Assembly (NCBI GenBank): GCA_023269565.1
Contig: JAHFTD010000013.1
Coordinates: 1 to 40,540 of the forward strand
DNA: 40,540 nucleotides
DNA from: Opitutaceae bacterium
GTDB taxonomy: Bacteria; Verrucomicrobiota; Verrucomicrobiia; Opitutales; Opitutaceae
Direction of reading: 5' to 3'
In this document: positions 8,178 to 15,777 of the stretch, piece by piece
How the letters are laid out: each line of letters opens with the position of its first letter
Position numbering within the stretch: position 1 is the first letter of the stretch
Notes under the pieces: model-generated
Database searches by the model: none
What the model was told of the DNA's origin: nothing
Seen by the model: only the letters and a program-made list of their open reading frames with translations
Program-made: the position numbers and the translations under genes

Positions 8178-8675
8178 CTATTCCAGCCTAGGCTCGTAGC
8201 TCTCCGCCGGGCGGGGCGTGAGATGGTGGCCCACGATGAGCCGCGCGCAGGCGTTCCAGCGGAGGAGCGCATCGTCGTTGCCGGGCGGGCGGATCTTTTC
8301 CGCCTGCTCATACGAGTCCATTGCCTCGCGCAACAGTTCGAAGGCGGCGAAACCCGAGTCGGTCGCGCCCTGCGTGAGCTGGAACTTGCCGCGGCGCTCG
8401 CGGGCGATGCCGGTGTAGTAGCACCGCTCGTAGTCGTCGCGCAGCCGGGCGAGCACCTCCTGCACCCGCGTGGTGCTCACGGCGTAGCCCTTGCCGAAAC
8501 GATCGGTCATCGCCAGCAGCAGCAGCACGAGCGCCTTCTGATTTTCGGGCTCCACGGCCAGCACGTCGAGGCAAATGCTCTCGGCCTCGCCGGGTTCGTT
8601 GAGGAGGCGGTAGCGCATCGCCTTCTCCAGCGCGGCGGAAATGGCGTCCGGGTGCAATGGCTTGAGATCGAACAT
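8178..8675 (-). CDS. TPR-like protein of unknown function
   Basis: A 165-residue soluble protein with no signal peptide. Its helical pattern, including AISAALEKAMRYRLLNEPGEAESICLDVLAVEPENQ (split here as AISAALEKAMRYRLL and GEAESICLDVLAVEPENQ) and AMDSYEQAEKIRPPGNDDALLRWNAC, resembles tetratricopeptide repeats, which usually mediate protein contacts. It lies between the NDH-2 gene and sdhB on the same strand, with 81 and 86 bases of spacing, so co-transcription with the sdh genes is possible. I do not recognise a specific family and no catalytic residue is apparent. Confidence 0.65.
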   Translation of the reverse strand: MFDLKPLHPDAISAALEKAMRYRLLNEPGEAESICLDVLAVEPENQKALVLLLLAMTDRFGKGYAVSTTRVQEVLARLRDDYERCYYTGIARERRGKFQLTQGATDSGFAAFELLREAMDSYEQAEKIRPPGNDDALLRWNACARLIVGHHLTPRPAESYEPRLE

Positions 8676-8761
8676 GGGGAAGGGCGAGGCGTCGCGGAAC
8701 GGATGATGCCCGCGAACGCTTTTCGTTTATAATTTGGCGCAGGGACTAAAGTGCCGCCACC

Positions 8762-9514
8762 TCAGCGCTTCAACGCATTTCTCGCCTGCTTGGCCAGCCA
8801 GCCGAGCGGGTCGTAGAACTCGTCCACCACGCGCTCCTTCAGCGGGATGATGGCGTTGTCGGTGATCGTGATGTTTTCCGGGCAGACGGTGGTGCAGCAC
8901 TTGGTGATGTTGCACAGGCCGACGCCGTGCGCCTGCTTGAGCTCGGGGAGGCGATCCTCCGTGTCGAGCGGGTGCATCTCCAGCGCCGCCGTGTAAACGA
9001 GGAAACGCGGTCCGATGAAATCGTCGTGCCGGTGGTGGTCGCGCAGCACGTGGCACACGTCCTGGCAGAGGAAACACTCGATGCACTTGCGGAATTCCTG
9101 CACGCGGTCGACGTCCGCTTGCGCCATGCGCCAGGTGCCGTCCGGTGCGTCGGGCGCGCGCGGCTTGAAGGGCTTGATCTTTTTCTTCACCCGATAGTTC
9201 CACGACACGTCGGTGGCGAGATCCCGCACAACGGGGAAGGCCTTCATCGGCTCGATGATCACCGGTCGGTCGAGCGGGATGGCGCTGAGCCGCGTCATGC
9301 ACATCAGCTTCGGCATCCCGTTGACTTCGGCGGAACACGAACCGCACTTGCCGGCCTTGCAATTCCACCGGCACGCGAGGTCATGGGCGTGCTTCGCCTG
9401 AAGCTGGTTCACCGCATCGAGCACGACCATGCCTTCGCTGACTTCCACGGGGTAGTCGCGGAACTCACCGCCCTGCGCGTCGCCGCGCCAGATTCTGAAC
9501 GTAGCCGTGCTCAT
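8762..9514 (-). CDS. sdhB: Succinate dehydrogenase/fumarate reductase iron-sulfur subunit
   Basis: The 250-residue subunit carries electrons from the flavoprotein to quinone through three Fe-S clusters. All ligands are visible with standard spacing: [2Fe-2S] at Cys52, Cys57, Cys60 and Cys72 (plus a nearby Cys48); [4Fe-4S] at Cys144, Cys147, Cys150 and Cys211; [3Fe-4S] at Cys154, Cys201 and Cys207. ATG 9514 overlaps the sdhA stop in an ATGA, and a GAGGAG sequence lies shortly upstream within sdhA, one of the few good ribosome sites in the window. Gene order C-A-B is that of type B succinate:quinone reductases. The enzyme functions at the inner membrane in the TCA cycle. Confidence 0.95.
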   Translation of the reverse strand: MSTATFRIWRGDAQGGEFRDYPVEVSEGMVVLDAVNQLQAKHAHDLACRWNCKAGKCGSCSAEVNGMPKLMCMTRLSAIPLDRPVIIEPMKAFPVVRDLATDVSWNYRVKKKIKPFKPRAPDAPDGTWRMAQADVDRVQEFRKCIECFLCQDVCHVLRDHHRHDDFIGPRFLVYTAALEMHPLDTEDRLPELKQAHGVGLCNITKCCTTVCPENITITDNAIIPLKERVVDEFYDPLGWLAKQARNALKR

Positions 9515-11337
9515 TTCATCTCCTCGATGACTTGCTTCAGATGCGCTGGCAGGTCCGGGAGCGGTTCGCGGTTTACCTGCATCGAGCCGTCGGCACCTTT
9601 GTGGATGATGACACTCTGCTGGCCGAGCGTGGCGTCCTTGTTGGGAAAGTCGTCGCGGAACTGTGCGCCGCGGCTCTCTTTGCGCTCGAGCGCCGCGCGC
9701 GTGATCGCCTCGGAGACGGTGAGCAGGCTGCGCAGGTCGAGCGCGGTGTGCCAGCCGGGGTTGAAGTCGCGGTGGCCGGTCACGCCCACGCGGCGCGCGC
9801 GGGCGTTCAGCCGCGCGAGGCCGTCGAGCGCGCGGAGCATCTCGTCCTCGCGGCGCACGATGCCGACGAGGTTCTGCATCATTTCCTGCAAGTCGAACTG
9901 CACCTGGTAGGGACCCTCGAAATCCGCGCTTGCGGTGACGTTGCGGCCAAACGGTTCGAGCGCGCGCCGGGTCGCCTCCTCGACCTGCGCGGAGTTGATC
10001 GAGCCGGCGAGGTTTTCCTTCGCAAACTTCGCCGCGAATTCGCCGGCCCGTTGGCCGAAGACAAGCAGGTCGGAGAGCGAATTGCCGCCGAGCCGGTTCG
10101 CGCCGTTGATGCCCGCCGCGCATTCGCCGGCGGCGAACAGGCCGGGCACGCTCGACATCTGCGTGTCGGCGTCGACCTTCACGCCGCCCATGATGTAGTG
10201 CGTGGTCGGGCCGACCTCCATCGGTTCGCGGGTGATGTCCACGTCGCCGAGTTGTTTGAACTGGTGATACATGCTTGGCAGCTTGCGCTTGATGTGCTCC
10301 TCCGCGTGGGCGAGGCGCTGCTGGATCCACGAAATGTCGAGGAATACGCCGCCGTGCGGGCTGCCGCGGCCCTCCTTGATTTCGCGCACGATGCAGCGCG
10401 CGACGTGGTCGCGGGTGAGCAGCTCCGGCGGACGGCGCGCCTCCTTGTCGCCCTGCGTGTAGCGCCAGCCTTCCTCCTCGTTGTCGGCGGTCTGCGCCTT
10501 GTAGTTGTCCGGAATAAAGCCGAACATGAACCGCTTGCCGTCCTTGTTCGTGAGGATGCCGCCCTCGCCGCGCACACCCTCGGTCACGAGCATCCCGCAC
10601 ACGCTCGGCGGCCAGACCATGCCGGTGGGATGGAACTGGAGATATTCCATGTCGATGAGAGCGGCGCCGGCATGATACGCCAGCGAGTGGCCGTCGCCCG
10701 TGCAGTCCCAACTGTTACTCGTGATCTTGTAGGCCTTGCCGACGCCCCCGGTGGCGAGCACGACCGCCTTGGCGCGGAAAATCCTGAACTTGCCCCGCTC
10801 GCGATCGAAACCGAGCGCGCCGACCACGCGCCCGCCCTCCTTGAGCAACTCGATCACGCAAACCTCCATGTGCACGTCGATCCCTTGGTGGACGCCGCGA
10901 TCCTGCAGCGTGCGGATCAGCTCCAGCCCCGTGCGGTCGCCGACGTGCGCGAGGCGCGGATATTTGTGCCCGCCGAAATTCCGCTGGAGGATGCGGCCGT
11001 CCGGCGTGCGGTCGAACACCGCGCCCCAGGCCTCGAGTTCGCGCACGCGTTCCGGCGCCTCCTTCGCGTGCAGCTCGGCCATGCGCCAGTTGTTGACGTA
11101 TTGGCCGCCGCGCATCGTGTCGGCGAAGTGGACCTGCCAGTTGTCGCGGTCATCCACATTCGCCAGCGCCGCGGCGATGCCGCCCTCGGCCATGACGGTG
11201 TGGGCTTTTCCAAGCAGGCACTTGCAGACCATGCCGACGGAAACGCCCGCGGCCGACGCCTCGATCGCCGCGCGCAGGCCCGCGCCGCCGGAGCCGATGA
11301 CCAGCACGTCGTGTTCGATTGTTTCGTAGTCAGGCAT
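9511..11337 (-). CDS. sdhA: Succinate dehydrogenase/fumarate reductase flavoprotein subunit
   Basis: The 608-residue catalytic subunit interconverts succinate and fumarate. The N-terminal FAD fold shows VLVIGSGGAGLRAA (residues 11-24) and KAHTVMAEGG, where His46 occupies the position of the covalent-FAD histidine. The dicarboxylate site is represented by LQFHPTG, LVTEGVRGEGGIL and PTTHYIMGGV, followed by GGNSLSDLLVFGQRAG near the FAD. The C-terminal domain is of the usual length. ATG 11337 was chosen because it precedes the family N-terminus; the longer open frame upstream is a shadow of sdhC. It lies 14 bases after sdhC and overlaps sdhB by four bases. Whether the complex works mainly as dehydrogenase or reductase cannot be told from sequence. 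Confidence 0.95.
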   Translation of the reverse strand: MPDYETIEHDVLVIGSGGAGLRAAIEASAAGVSVGMVCKCLLGKAHTVMAEGGIAAALANVDDRDNWQVHFADTMRGGQYVNNWRMAELHAKEAPERVRELEAWGAVFDRTPDGRILQRNFGGHKYPRLAHVGDRTGLELIRTLQDRGVHQGIDVHMEVCVIELLKEGGRVVGALGFDRERGKFRIFRAKAVVLATGGVGKAYKITSNSWDCTGDGHSLAYHAGAALIDMEYLQFHPTGMVWPPSVCGMLVTEGVRGEGGILTNKDGKRFMFGFIPDNYKAQTADNEEEGWRYTQGDKEARRPPELLTRDHVARCIVREIKEGRGSPHGGVFLDISWIQQRLAHAEEHIKRKLPSMYHQFKQLGDVDITREPMEVGPTTHYIMGGVKVDADTQMSSVPGLFAAGECAAGINGANRLGGNSLSDLLVFGQRAGEFAAKFAKENLAGSINSAQVEEATRRALEPFGRNVTASADFEGPYQVQFDLQEMMQNLVGIVRREDEMLRALDGLARLNARARRVGVTGHRDFNPGWHTALDLRSLLTVSEAITRAALERKESRGAQFRDDFPNKDATLGQQSVIIHKGADGSMQVNREPLPDLPAHLKQVIEEMK

Positions 11338-11351
11338 GGGTGGTCGGTCGA

Positions 11352-12152
11352 TCAGAGGAGGCGCACGTCGTGCCACACGCCCATGGCGCAAAGCCGGATG
11401 TAAACGTCGCTGAAGCCGACCCAGAACAAACTCATCCAGGCCCAGAGCAGGTGGCGGCGGTTGAGGCCGCTCACGCAGCGCCACGCGTGCTGGCACGTGG
11501 GCGCGCACGACACTTCGTCGAGCCCGCCGCCGACCAGGTGCCGCAGCGAATGGCAGCCGAAGGTGTAGCCGCCGAGCAGGCAGACGTTCACCGCCAGCAC
11601 GAGCGTGCCCACACCGATGCCAAACGTGGTCTGGCCCGCCGCGCCGGCAAACCACAGCGCCTTCCACACGTCGTGCGCCAGCACCAGGATGAACAGCAGC
11701 GCCAGATAGAGGAAGTAGCGGTGGACATTTTGCAGGATGAGCGGCAAAGAGTTTTCGCCCAGATAACTCTTCCGCGGCTCGCCGACCGCGCACGCCAGCG
11801 GATCGGCCCAGAATGATTTGTAGTAGGCGCCGCGGTAGTAGTAGCACGTCATCCGGAAGCCGGCCGGAATCCAGAGGATCAACAGCGCCGGCGAAAACGG
11901 CAGCCACGACGGCCACGCGGCGGGTTTCGGTCCAAGCAAGGCGTGCGGCGAATCGCCGAAAATCTCCGGCGAATAAAACGGCGAGAGATACGGTCCGAAG
12001 TTATAGTCCTTCCCTTGGAAAGCGGCCCACGTCGAGTAGAGGACGAACGCCGACAAGCCGGCGAAAACGAGCAACGGCTGCGCCCACCACGCGTCGGGGC
12101 GCGTCGTTTCGCCAAAGCGCCGGGGCGCCGGGGACCATTCAACTTGGGCCAT
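11352..12152 (-). CDS. sdhC: Succinate dehydrogenase membrane anchor (cytochrome b-type subunit)
   Basis: A 266-residue integral membrane protein with about five helices, near residues 26-45, 85-105, 143-165, 175-198 and 235-257. Position at the head of the sdhCAB operon identifies it as the single-polypeptide anchor expected in type B complexes. Candidate heme ligands are His144 (QNVHRYFLYL), His160 (VLAHDVWK), His201/His205 (FGCHSLRHLVGG) and His234. It also has an unusual loop with four cysteines (Cys200, Cys216, Cys220, Cys226) between helices four and five. Its sequence is far from the E. coli SdhC/SdhD type, so the assignment rests mainly on context and topology. Its start codon lies inside the truncated ndh reading frame described at 12139-12249. 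Confidence 0.85.
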   Translation of the reverse strand: MAQVEWSPAPRRFGETTRPDAWWAQPLLVFAGLSAFVLYSTWAAFQGKDYNFGPYLSPFYSPEIFGDSPHALLGPKPAAWPSWLPFSPALLILWIPAGFRMTCYYYRGAYYKSFWADPLACAVGEPRKSYLGENSLPLILQNVHRYFLYLALLFILVLAHDVWKALWFAGAAGQTTFGIGVGTLVLAVNVCLLGGYTFGCHSLRHLVGGGLDEVSCAPTCQHAWRCVSGLNRRHLLWAWMSLFWVGFSDVYIRLCAMGVWHDVRLL

Positions 12153-12249
12153 GGTTCAGTGGGGGGCGGAGGGGCCGGGCGCGCAGGGTGCGGGCGCACT
12201 GAACGCCGCCGAAGCCTCCGCCGACAATGACGATGCGTGTGGTGACCAT
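12139..12249 (-). pseudogene. Truncated start of a second type II NADH dehydrogenase gene (or leader peptide of sdhC)
   Basis: ATG 12249 opens a 36-codon frame whose first 25 residues include RIVIVGGGFGGVQCARTLR. Twenty of these 25 residues match the N-terminus of the intact NDH-2 at 6057-8096, and the DNA differences include several silent or conservative ones. After this the frame diverges and stops at 12139, 13 bases inside sdhC. The product would contain only the first dinucleotide-binding loop and cannot be an enzyme. It may be a relic left when sdhCAB was joined to the start of an ndh paralogue, and may still act as a translated leader coupling to sdhC. Confidence 0.75.
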
Positions 12250-12308
12250 GCGCGCGTGGGGTAGGCCGCCGAGTGTGGCGGGCGCGCCGCGGAAAGCAAT
12301 GCGGCGTT
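12177..12308. repeat. Copy B of the ndh start/leader repeat, upstream of sdhC
   Basis: This copy aligns with 8024-8152 in the same orientation and includes both ndh codons and the non-coding leader. Its left edge joins sdhC sequence at about 12177, and its right edge stops about five bases from the 3' end of the tRNA-Ser gene. Confidence 0.8.
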
Positions 12309-12312
12309 GAAG

Positions 12313-12402
<90 letters not shown>

Positions 12403-12424
12403 GGAACACTGGAAAAGGGGCCGA

Positions 12425-12453
12425 GTTAAGGGTGAAGTCGCACGGGCGGTCAA
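12425..12453 (-). promoter_or_regulatory. Promoter of tRNA-Ser
   Basis: On the minus strand TTGACC (12453-12448) and CTTAAC (12430-12425) are separated by exactly 17 bases, fitting a housekeeping sigma-70-type promoter. Transcription would start around 12418, some 15 bases before the mature tRNA 5' end. Confidence 0.55.
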
Positions 12454-12495
12454 CGGAAATTCCTTTCCTGCTGCGCCGCCACTAATAGCCGCGGC

Positions 12496-12522
12496 CCCGC
12501 GCGTAAAAGCTCCTTGCGCGGG
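12496..12522 (+). other. Possible stem-loop in the nuo operon leader
   Basis: CCCGCGC (12496-12502) and GCGCGGG (12516-12522) can pair around a 13-base loop, 44 bases before the nuoB ATG. No T-run follows, so it is not an intrinsic terminator. It could affect nuo mRNA stability or expression, or be a chance match in GC-rich DNA. Confidence 0.25.
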
Positions 12523-12565
12523 TGGGGTAGGGTGGTAGCTTGGCTTGATTTTTTCTCTTCCTCCC

Positions 12566-13081
12566 ATGGTCTCCGCCAACCGCGAGTTCGCCTATGACAG
12601 CAAAATCGAGGGCGACGTCATTGTCACCCGGGCCGACGCCGCGATCAACTGGGTCCGCACCAACTCCATGTGGCCCATGCCGATGGGCCTGGCCTGTTGC
12701 GCCATCGAGATGATGGCCACCGCGGCCAGCCGTTACGACATCGCGCGATTCGGCGCGGAGGTCATGCGCTTTTCCCCCCGACAGTCCGACTGCATGATCG
12801 TGGCCGGCACCGTCACCTACAAGATGGCCACGGCGCTCCGCCGCATCTACGACCAGATGACCGAGCCGAAATGGGTCATTGCCATGGGGGCCTGCGCCTC
12901 CACCGGTGGCATGTATCGCAGTTACGCCGTGCTGCAAGGGGTCGACCGCATCGTGCCGGTGGACGTCTATGTCAGCGGCTGTCCGCCGCGCCCCGAGGCA
13001 CTGTTGGACGCCCTCCTGAAGCTCCAAAACAAGGTCAAACGCGAGCGTTCGGCCTCCAAACTCTTCCAGCAGTCGGCTTGA
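12566..13081 (+). CDS. nuoB: NADH-quinone oxidoreductase subunit B (N2 cluster)
   Basis: The 171-residue subunit holds the terminal [4Fe-4S] cluster N2 that passes electrons to quinone in complex I. The four ligands are seen as the tandem Cys44-Cys45 ([10 protein letters not shown]), Cys110 (MGACASTGG) and Cys139 (VSGCPPRPE). ATG 12566 is preferred to the upstream TTG; the sequence before it is pyrimidine-rich and has no Shine-Dalgarno element. It is the first gene of the nuo operon here. nuoA, which normally precedes nuoB, is not between it and tRNA-Ser. Confidence 0.96.
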   Translation: MVSANREFAYDSKIEGDVIVTRADAAINWVRTNSMWPMPMGLACCAIEMMATAASRYDIARFGAEVMRFSPRQSDCMIVAGTVTYKMATALRRIYDQMTEPKWVIAMGACASTGGMYRSYAVLQGVDRIVPVDVYVSGCPPRPEALLDALLKLQNKVKRERSASKLFQQSA

Positions 13082-13109
13082 GCCGCCGCCAGTCCGTGCG
13101 CCCCACGCC

Positions 13110-13721
13110 ATGACCGACGTCACCGCCGCCGTCCCACTGGAGTTTCCGCAGGCCACGCCCCGCGCCAGCCTCGACTGCCCGGCGTTCAACCTCCCCGCCG
13201 CCACCGCGCCCGCGCTGCTGCGCCATCTGCGCGACCAGCACGCTTTCGATTTCCTGATGGATATAACGGCCATCGACTGGACCGCCGCGAAGTCCCCGCG
13301 CTTCACTGTCGTGTGGCACCTGTATTCCTCCACCGCGCACGGCTACGTCCGCGTCGCCGCCGATTGCCCGGATGATGCCGCGCCCGCCGTGCCGAGCGTC
13401 TGCAGCCTCTGGCCCGGCGCCAACTGGCACGAGCGCGAGACTTGGGACATGTTCGGCATCCGGTTCACCGGCCACCCCGACCTGCGGCGCATCCTGATGT
13501 GGGAGGGCTACCCGTATCACCCGCTCCGCAAGGAATTCCCGCTTGCCGGCATCGAGACCGAGCTGCCCGACGCCGACATCGCCGCCGAGACGGGCGCCAA
13601 GGTGAAGCCCGCGCCGATGGCCGGCGGCCCGTTCGCCGCCACTCCCGGCGAGCCGATGAGCGAGGCCGAGCCCCGCGCTCGCGACGAGAGCTGGGATGAG
13701 CAGCGCGAGAAACCCGAATGA
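13110..13721 (+). CDS. nuoC: NADH-quinone oxidoreductase subunit C
   Basis: The 203-residue peripheral-arm subunit is identified by the 30 kDa-subunit signature: NWHERETWDMFGIRFTGHPD followed by LRRILMWEGYPYHPLRKEFPL. It lacks cofactors and helps form the connecting module between the Fe-S chain and the membrane arm. The C-terminus after residue 150 carries a tail rich in Ala, Pro and charged residues (EAEPRARDESWDEQREKPE) that looks flexible. It starts 28 bases after nuoB and ends in an ATGA overlap with nuoD; it is a separate gene, not a nuoCD fusion. Confidence 0.95.
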   Translation: MTDVTAAVPLEFPQATPRASLDCPAFNLPAATAPALLRHLRDQHAFDFLMDITAIDWTAAKSPRFTVVWHLYSSTAHGYVRVAADCPDDAAPAVPSVCSLWPGANWHERETWDMFGIRFTGHPDLRRILMWEGYPYHPLRKEFPLAGIETELPDADIAAETGAKVKPAPMAGGPFAATPGEPMSEAEPRARDESWDEQREKPE

Positions 13722-14956
13722 CAATGGCGAACGAATTCACCTTTCCCGATGCCGCCGCCAAGGCCGCCACCGTCCCGAAGGAATTCGAGCCGGAGCGGAT
13801 GTCGCTGTCGATGGGCCCGTCGCATCCGTCCACCCACGGCGTGCTGCGCATCCAGTTCGAGCTCGAAGGCGAAATGGTGACGAAGGCCGATCCGGTCGTC
13901 GGCTACCTGCACCGCGGCGACGAGAAGATCGCCGAAAACATGACCTACAACCAGTTCGTGCCCTACACGGACCGGCTGGATTACCTCGCCCCGCTCGCCA
14001 ACAACATGGCTTACGCCATCGCAGTCGAGCGCCTCGCCAAGCTCGAACTGCCGCCCCGCGGCCAGGCCATCCGCGTCCTCACGGCGGAGATGGCGCGCCT
14101 CTCGTCGCACCTGATGGGCCTCGGCGCCTATGGCATCGATGTCGGTGCGTGGACGGTGTTCATGTATTGCTTCGAGGAGCGCGAGAAACTCTACACGCTC
14201 TTCGAGAAGCTCACCGGCGCGCGCTTCACCACCAGCTATACGCGCATCGGTGGCGTCGCACGCGACGTGCCACCGGGGTGGCTCAAAGAGGTGGGCGCGT
14301 TTTGCGACCAATTCCTGCCCATCCTCGACGAGATCTTCTCACTCCTGACGCGCAACAAGATCTTCCTCGACCGCACGGTCGGCGTCGGCGTCATCTCGCG
14401 GGCGGACGCCATCGCCTACGGCCTCACCGGCCCGAACCTCCGCGGCTCCGGCGTGCCGCTCGACCTGCGCAAGGACCGGCCCTACTCGGGTTACGAGCAA
14501 TACGAGTTCGACGTGCCCGTCGGCGCCACTGGCGACTGCTACGACCGCTACCTGGTCCGCGGCGAGGAGATGAAGCAGTCCGTCCGCATCATCCGGCAGG
14601 TGCTCGCGAAGTTTCCGGAGGGCGACTGGTTTACCCGCGACGCACGGCGCATCTTCGCCCCGCCGAAGGACAAGATCCTCACGAGCATGGAGGAACTGAT
14701 CAACAACTTCATGCTCGTCACCGAGGGCCCGCAGATGCCCGCCGGCGAGGTCTATTTTGAGGCCGAGAATCCGAAGGGCGCACTTGGATTCTACGTGGTG
14801 AGCACCGGCGGGGGCGTGCCGTGGCGCCTGAAGATCCGCAGCCCGTCGTTCTGCAACCTCTCCATTCTGCCCAAGCTCTGCGTCGGCCACTTGGTGTCCG
14901 ATGTCGTCTCCATCCTCGGCTCGCTCGATTTTGTCATGGGCGAGTGCGACCGCTGA
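13718..14956 (+). CDS. nuoD: NADH-quinone oxidoreductase subunit D
   Basis: The 412-residue 49 kDa-type subunit forms the quinone site with NuoB. It contains the SMGPSHPSTHGVLRIQFELEG signature near residue 30, with the His and neighbouring residues at the quinone head-group site, and the YTDRLDYLAPLANNMAYAIA segment. ATG 13718 overlaps the nuoC stop by four bases; a second in-frame ATG lies two codons later. The C-terminal FCNLSILPKLCVGHLVSDVV and GSLDFVMGECDR end matches the family. Confidence 0.96.
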   Translation: MTMANEFTFPDAAAKAATVPKEFEPERMSLSMGPSHPSTHGVLRIQFELEGEMVTKADPVVGYLHRGDEKIAENMTYNQFVPYTDRLDYLAPLANNMAYAIAVERLAKLELPPRGQAIRVLTAEMARLSSHLMGLGAYGIDVGAWTVFMYCFEEREKLYTLFEKLTGARFTTSYTRIGGVARDVPPGWLKEVGAFCDQFLPILDEIFSLLTRNKIFLDRTVGVGVISRADAIAYGLTGPNLRGSGVPLDLRKDRPYSGYEQYEFDVPVGATGDCYDRYLVRGEEMKQSVRIIRQVLAKFPEGDWFTRDARRIFAPPKDKILTSMEELINNFMLVTEGPQMPAGEVYFEAENPKGALGFYVVSTGGGVPWRLKIRSPSFCNLSILPKLCVGHLVSDVVSILGSLDFVMGECDR

Positions 14957-14962
14957 ACTGCC

Positions 14963-15457
14963 ATGAACCTGAAACCCGCGACACTCCGGCAGATCGACGA
15001 GGTCATCACCCATTATCCGGTGAAACGCAGCGCCGCGCTCCCGCTGCTTCATCTCGTGCAGGAGGACCAGGGTTACATTTCCCGCGAGGCCATTGAATGG
15101 ATCGCGGCCAAGCTCGAGCTCCAGCCGATCAACATCTACGAGCTCGTCACCTTCTACCCGATGTTCCGGCAGCACCCGATTGGCCGCCGCCACATCCGGG
15201 TCTGCCGCACCCTCTCCTGCGCGCTCACCGGCGGTTACCACGTGTGCGCGCGGTTCCAGCAGGAGCTCAGCTGCCCGCCCGGCGGCACCTCCGCCGACGG
15301 CGAGGTTACCATCGAGTTTGTCGAGTGCCTTGCGAGTTGCGGCACCGGCCCGGTCGTCATGATCGACGACGACCTGCACGAGAAAGTCGATCTCACCAAG
15401 GCCACCCAGCTCTCCCAGCAAATCAAAGCCGCGGCGAAGACCCGCAATCCTCCATGA
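14963..15457 (+). CDS. nuoE: NADH-quinone oxidoreductase subunit E ([2Fe-2S] N1a)
   Basis: The 164-residue 24 kDa-type subunit belongs to the NADH-dehydrogenase module. Its thioredoxin-like fold ligates cluster N1a through Cys81 and Cys86 (RVCRTLSCALTGG) and Cys122 and Cys126 (FVECLASCGTGPVV). The N-terminal helical domain shows ELVTFYPMFRQHPIGRRHIRV. The stop overlaps the start of the next small membrane-protein gene in an ATGA. Confidence 0.95.
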   Translation: MNLKPATLRQIDEVITHYPVKRSAALPLLHLVQEDQGYISREAIEWIAAKLELQPINIYELVTFYPMFRQHPIGRRHIRVCRTLSCALTGGYHVCARFQQELSCPPGGTSADGEVTIEFVECLASCGTGPVVMIDDDLHEKVDLTKATQLSQQIKAAAKTRNPP

Positions 15458-15768
15458 AAAAACACCGCCTCATGCAAGTCCCGCCGCTGCGCTTCGGCAT
15501 CGTCATCGGCCTGATCAACGGCTTCGTCGGGTTGCTCGTCGCACCTGTGCTGCTGCTCACCCTCGGCGCGGCCGCCACCGCGGCCGATCTGAATTACGCG
15601 CCGAAGCTGCTGGGCATCCCCTGGCTCTTCGCCGGCGCCGCCTCGCTGTTCATGCCCATCATCCACGCACTCGGCGGCTTTCTCTTCGGCGTCGTTCTCG
15701 CCATGCTCTACAACTTCGCCGCCCGCTGGACCGGCGGCATCGTGTTCTACACGGACGATTCCGAGTAA
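15454..15768 (+). CDS. Small membrane protein inside the nuo operon, unknown function
   Basis: A 104-residue protein with two or three hydrophobic helices. The first is FGIVIGLINGFVGLLVAPVLLL, and the second region runs through LFAGAASLFMPIIHALGGFL into FGVVLAMLYNFAARWTGGI. It ends in a short acidic tail. The LYNFAARWTGGI ending resembles small DUF3566-like membrane proteins, a tentative match from memory. Its ATG overlaps the nuoE stop and its stop is nine bases before nuoF, so it is embedded and probably translationally coupled in the operon. It is not a canonical complex I subunit (it is not NuoA, which has three helices with a conserved acidic loop). It could be an assembly factor or lineage-specific accessory subunit. 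Confidence 0.75.
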   Translation: MKKHRLMQVPPLRFGIVIGLINGFVGLLVAPVLLLTLGAAATAADLNYAPKLLGIPWLFAGAASLFMPIIHALGGFLFGVVLAMLYNFAARWTGGIVFYTDDSE

Positions 15769-15777
15769 CCCGACCCG

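Noticed and set aside
12403-12565. Possible small NuoA gene before nuoB
   Set aside because: No frame with three hydrophobic helices fits; the space is taken by tRNA promoter and leader sequence.
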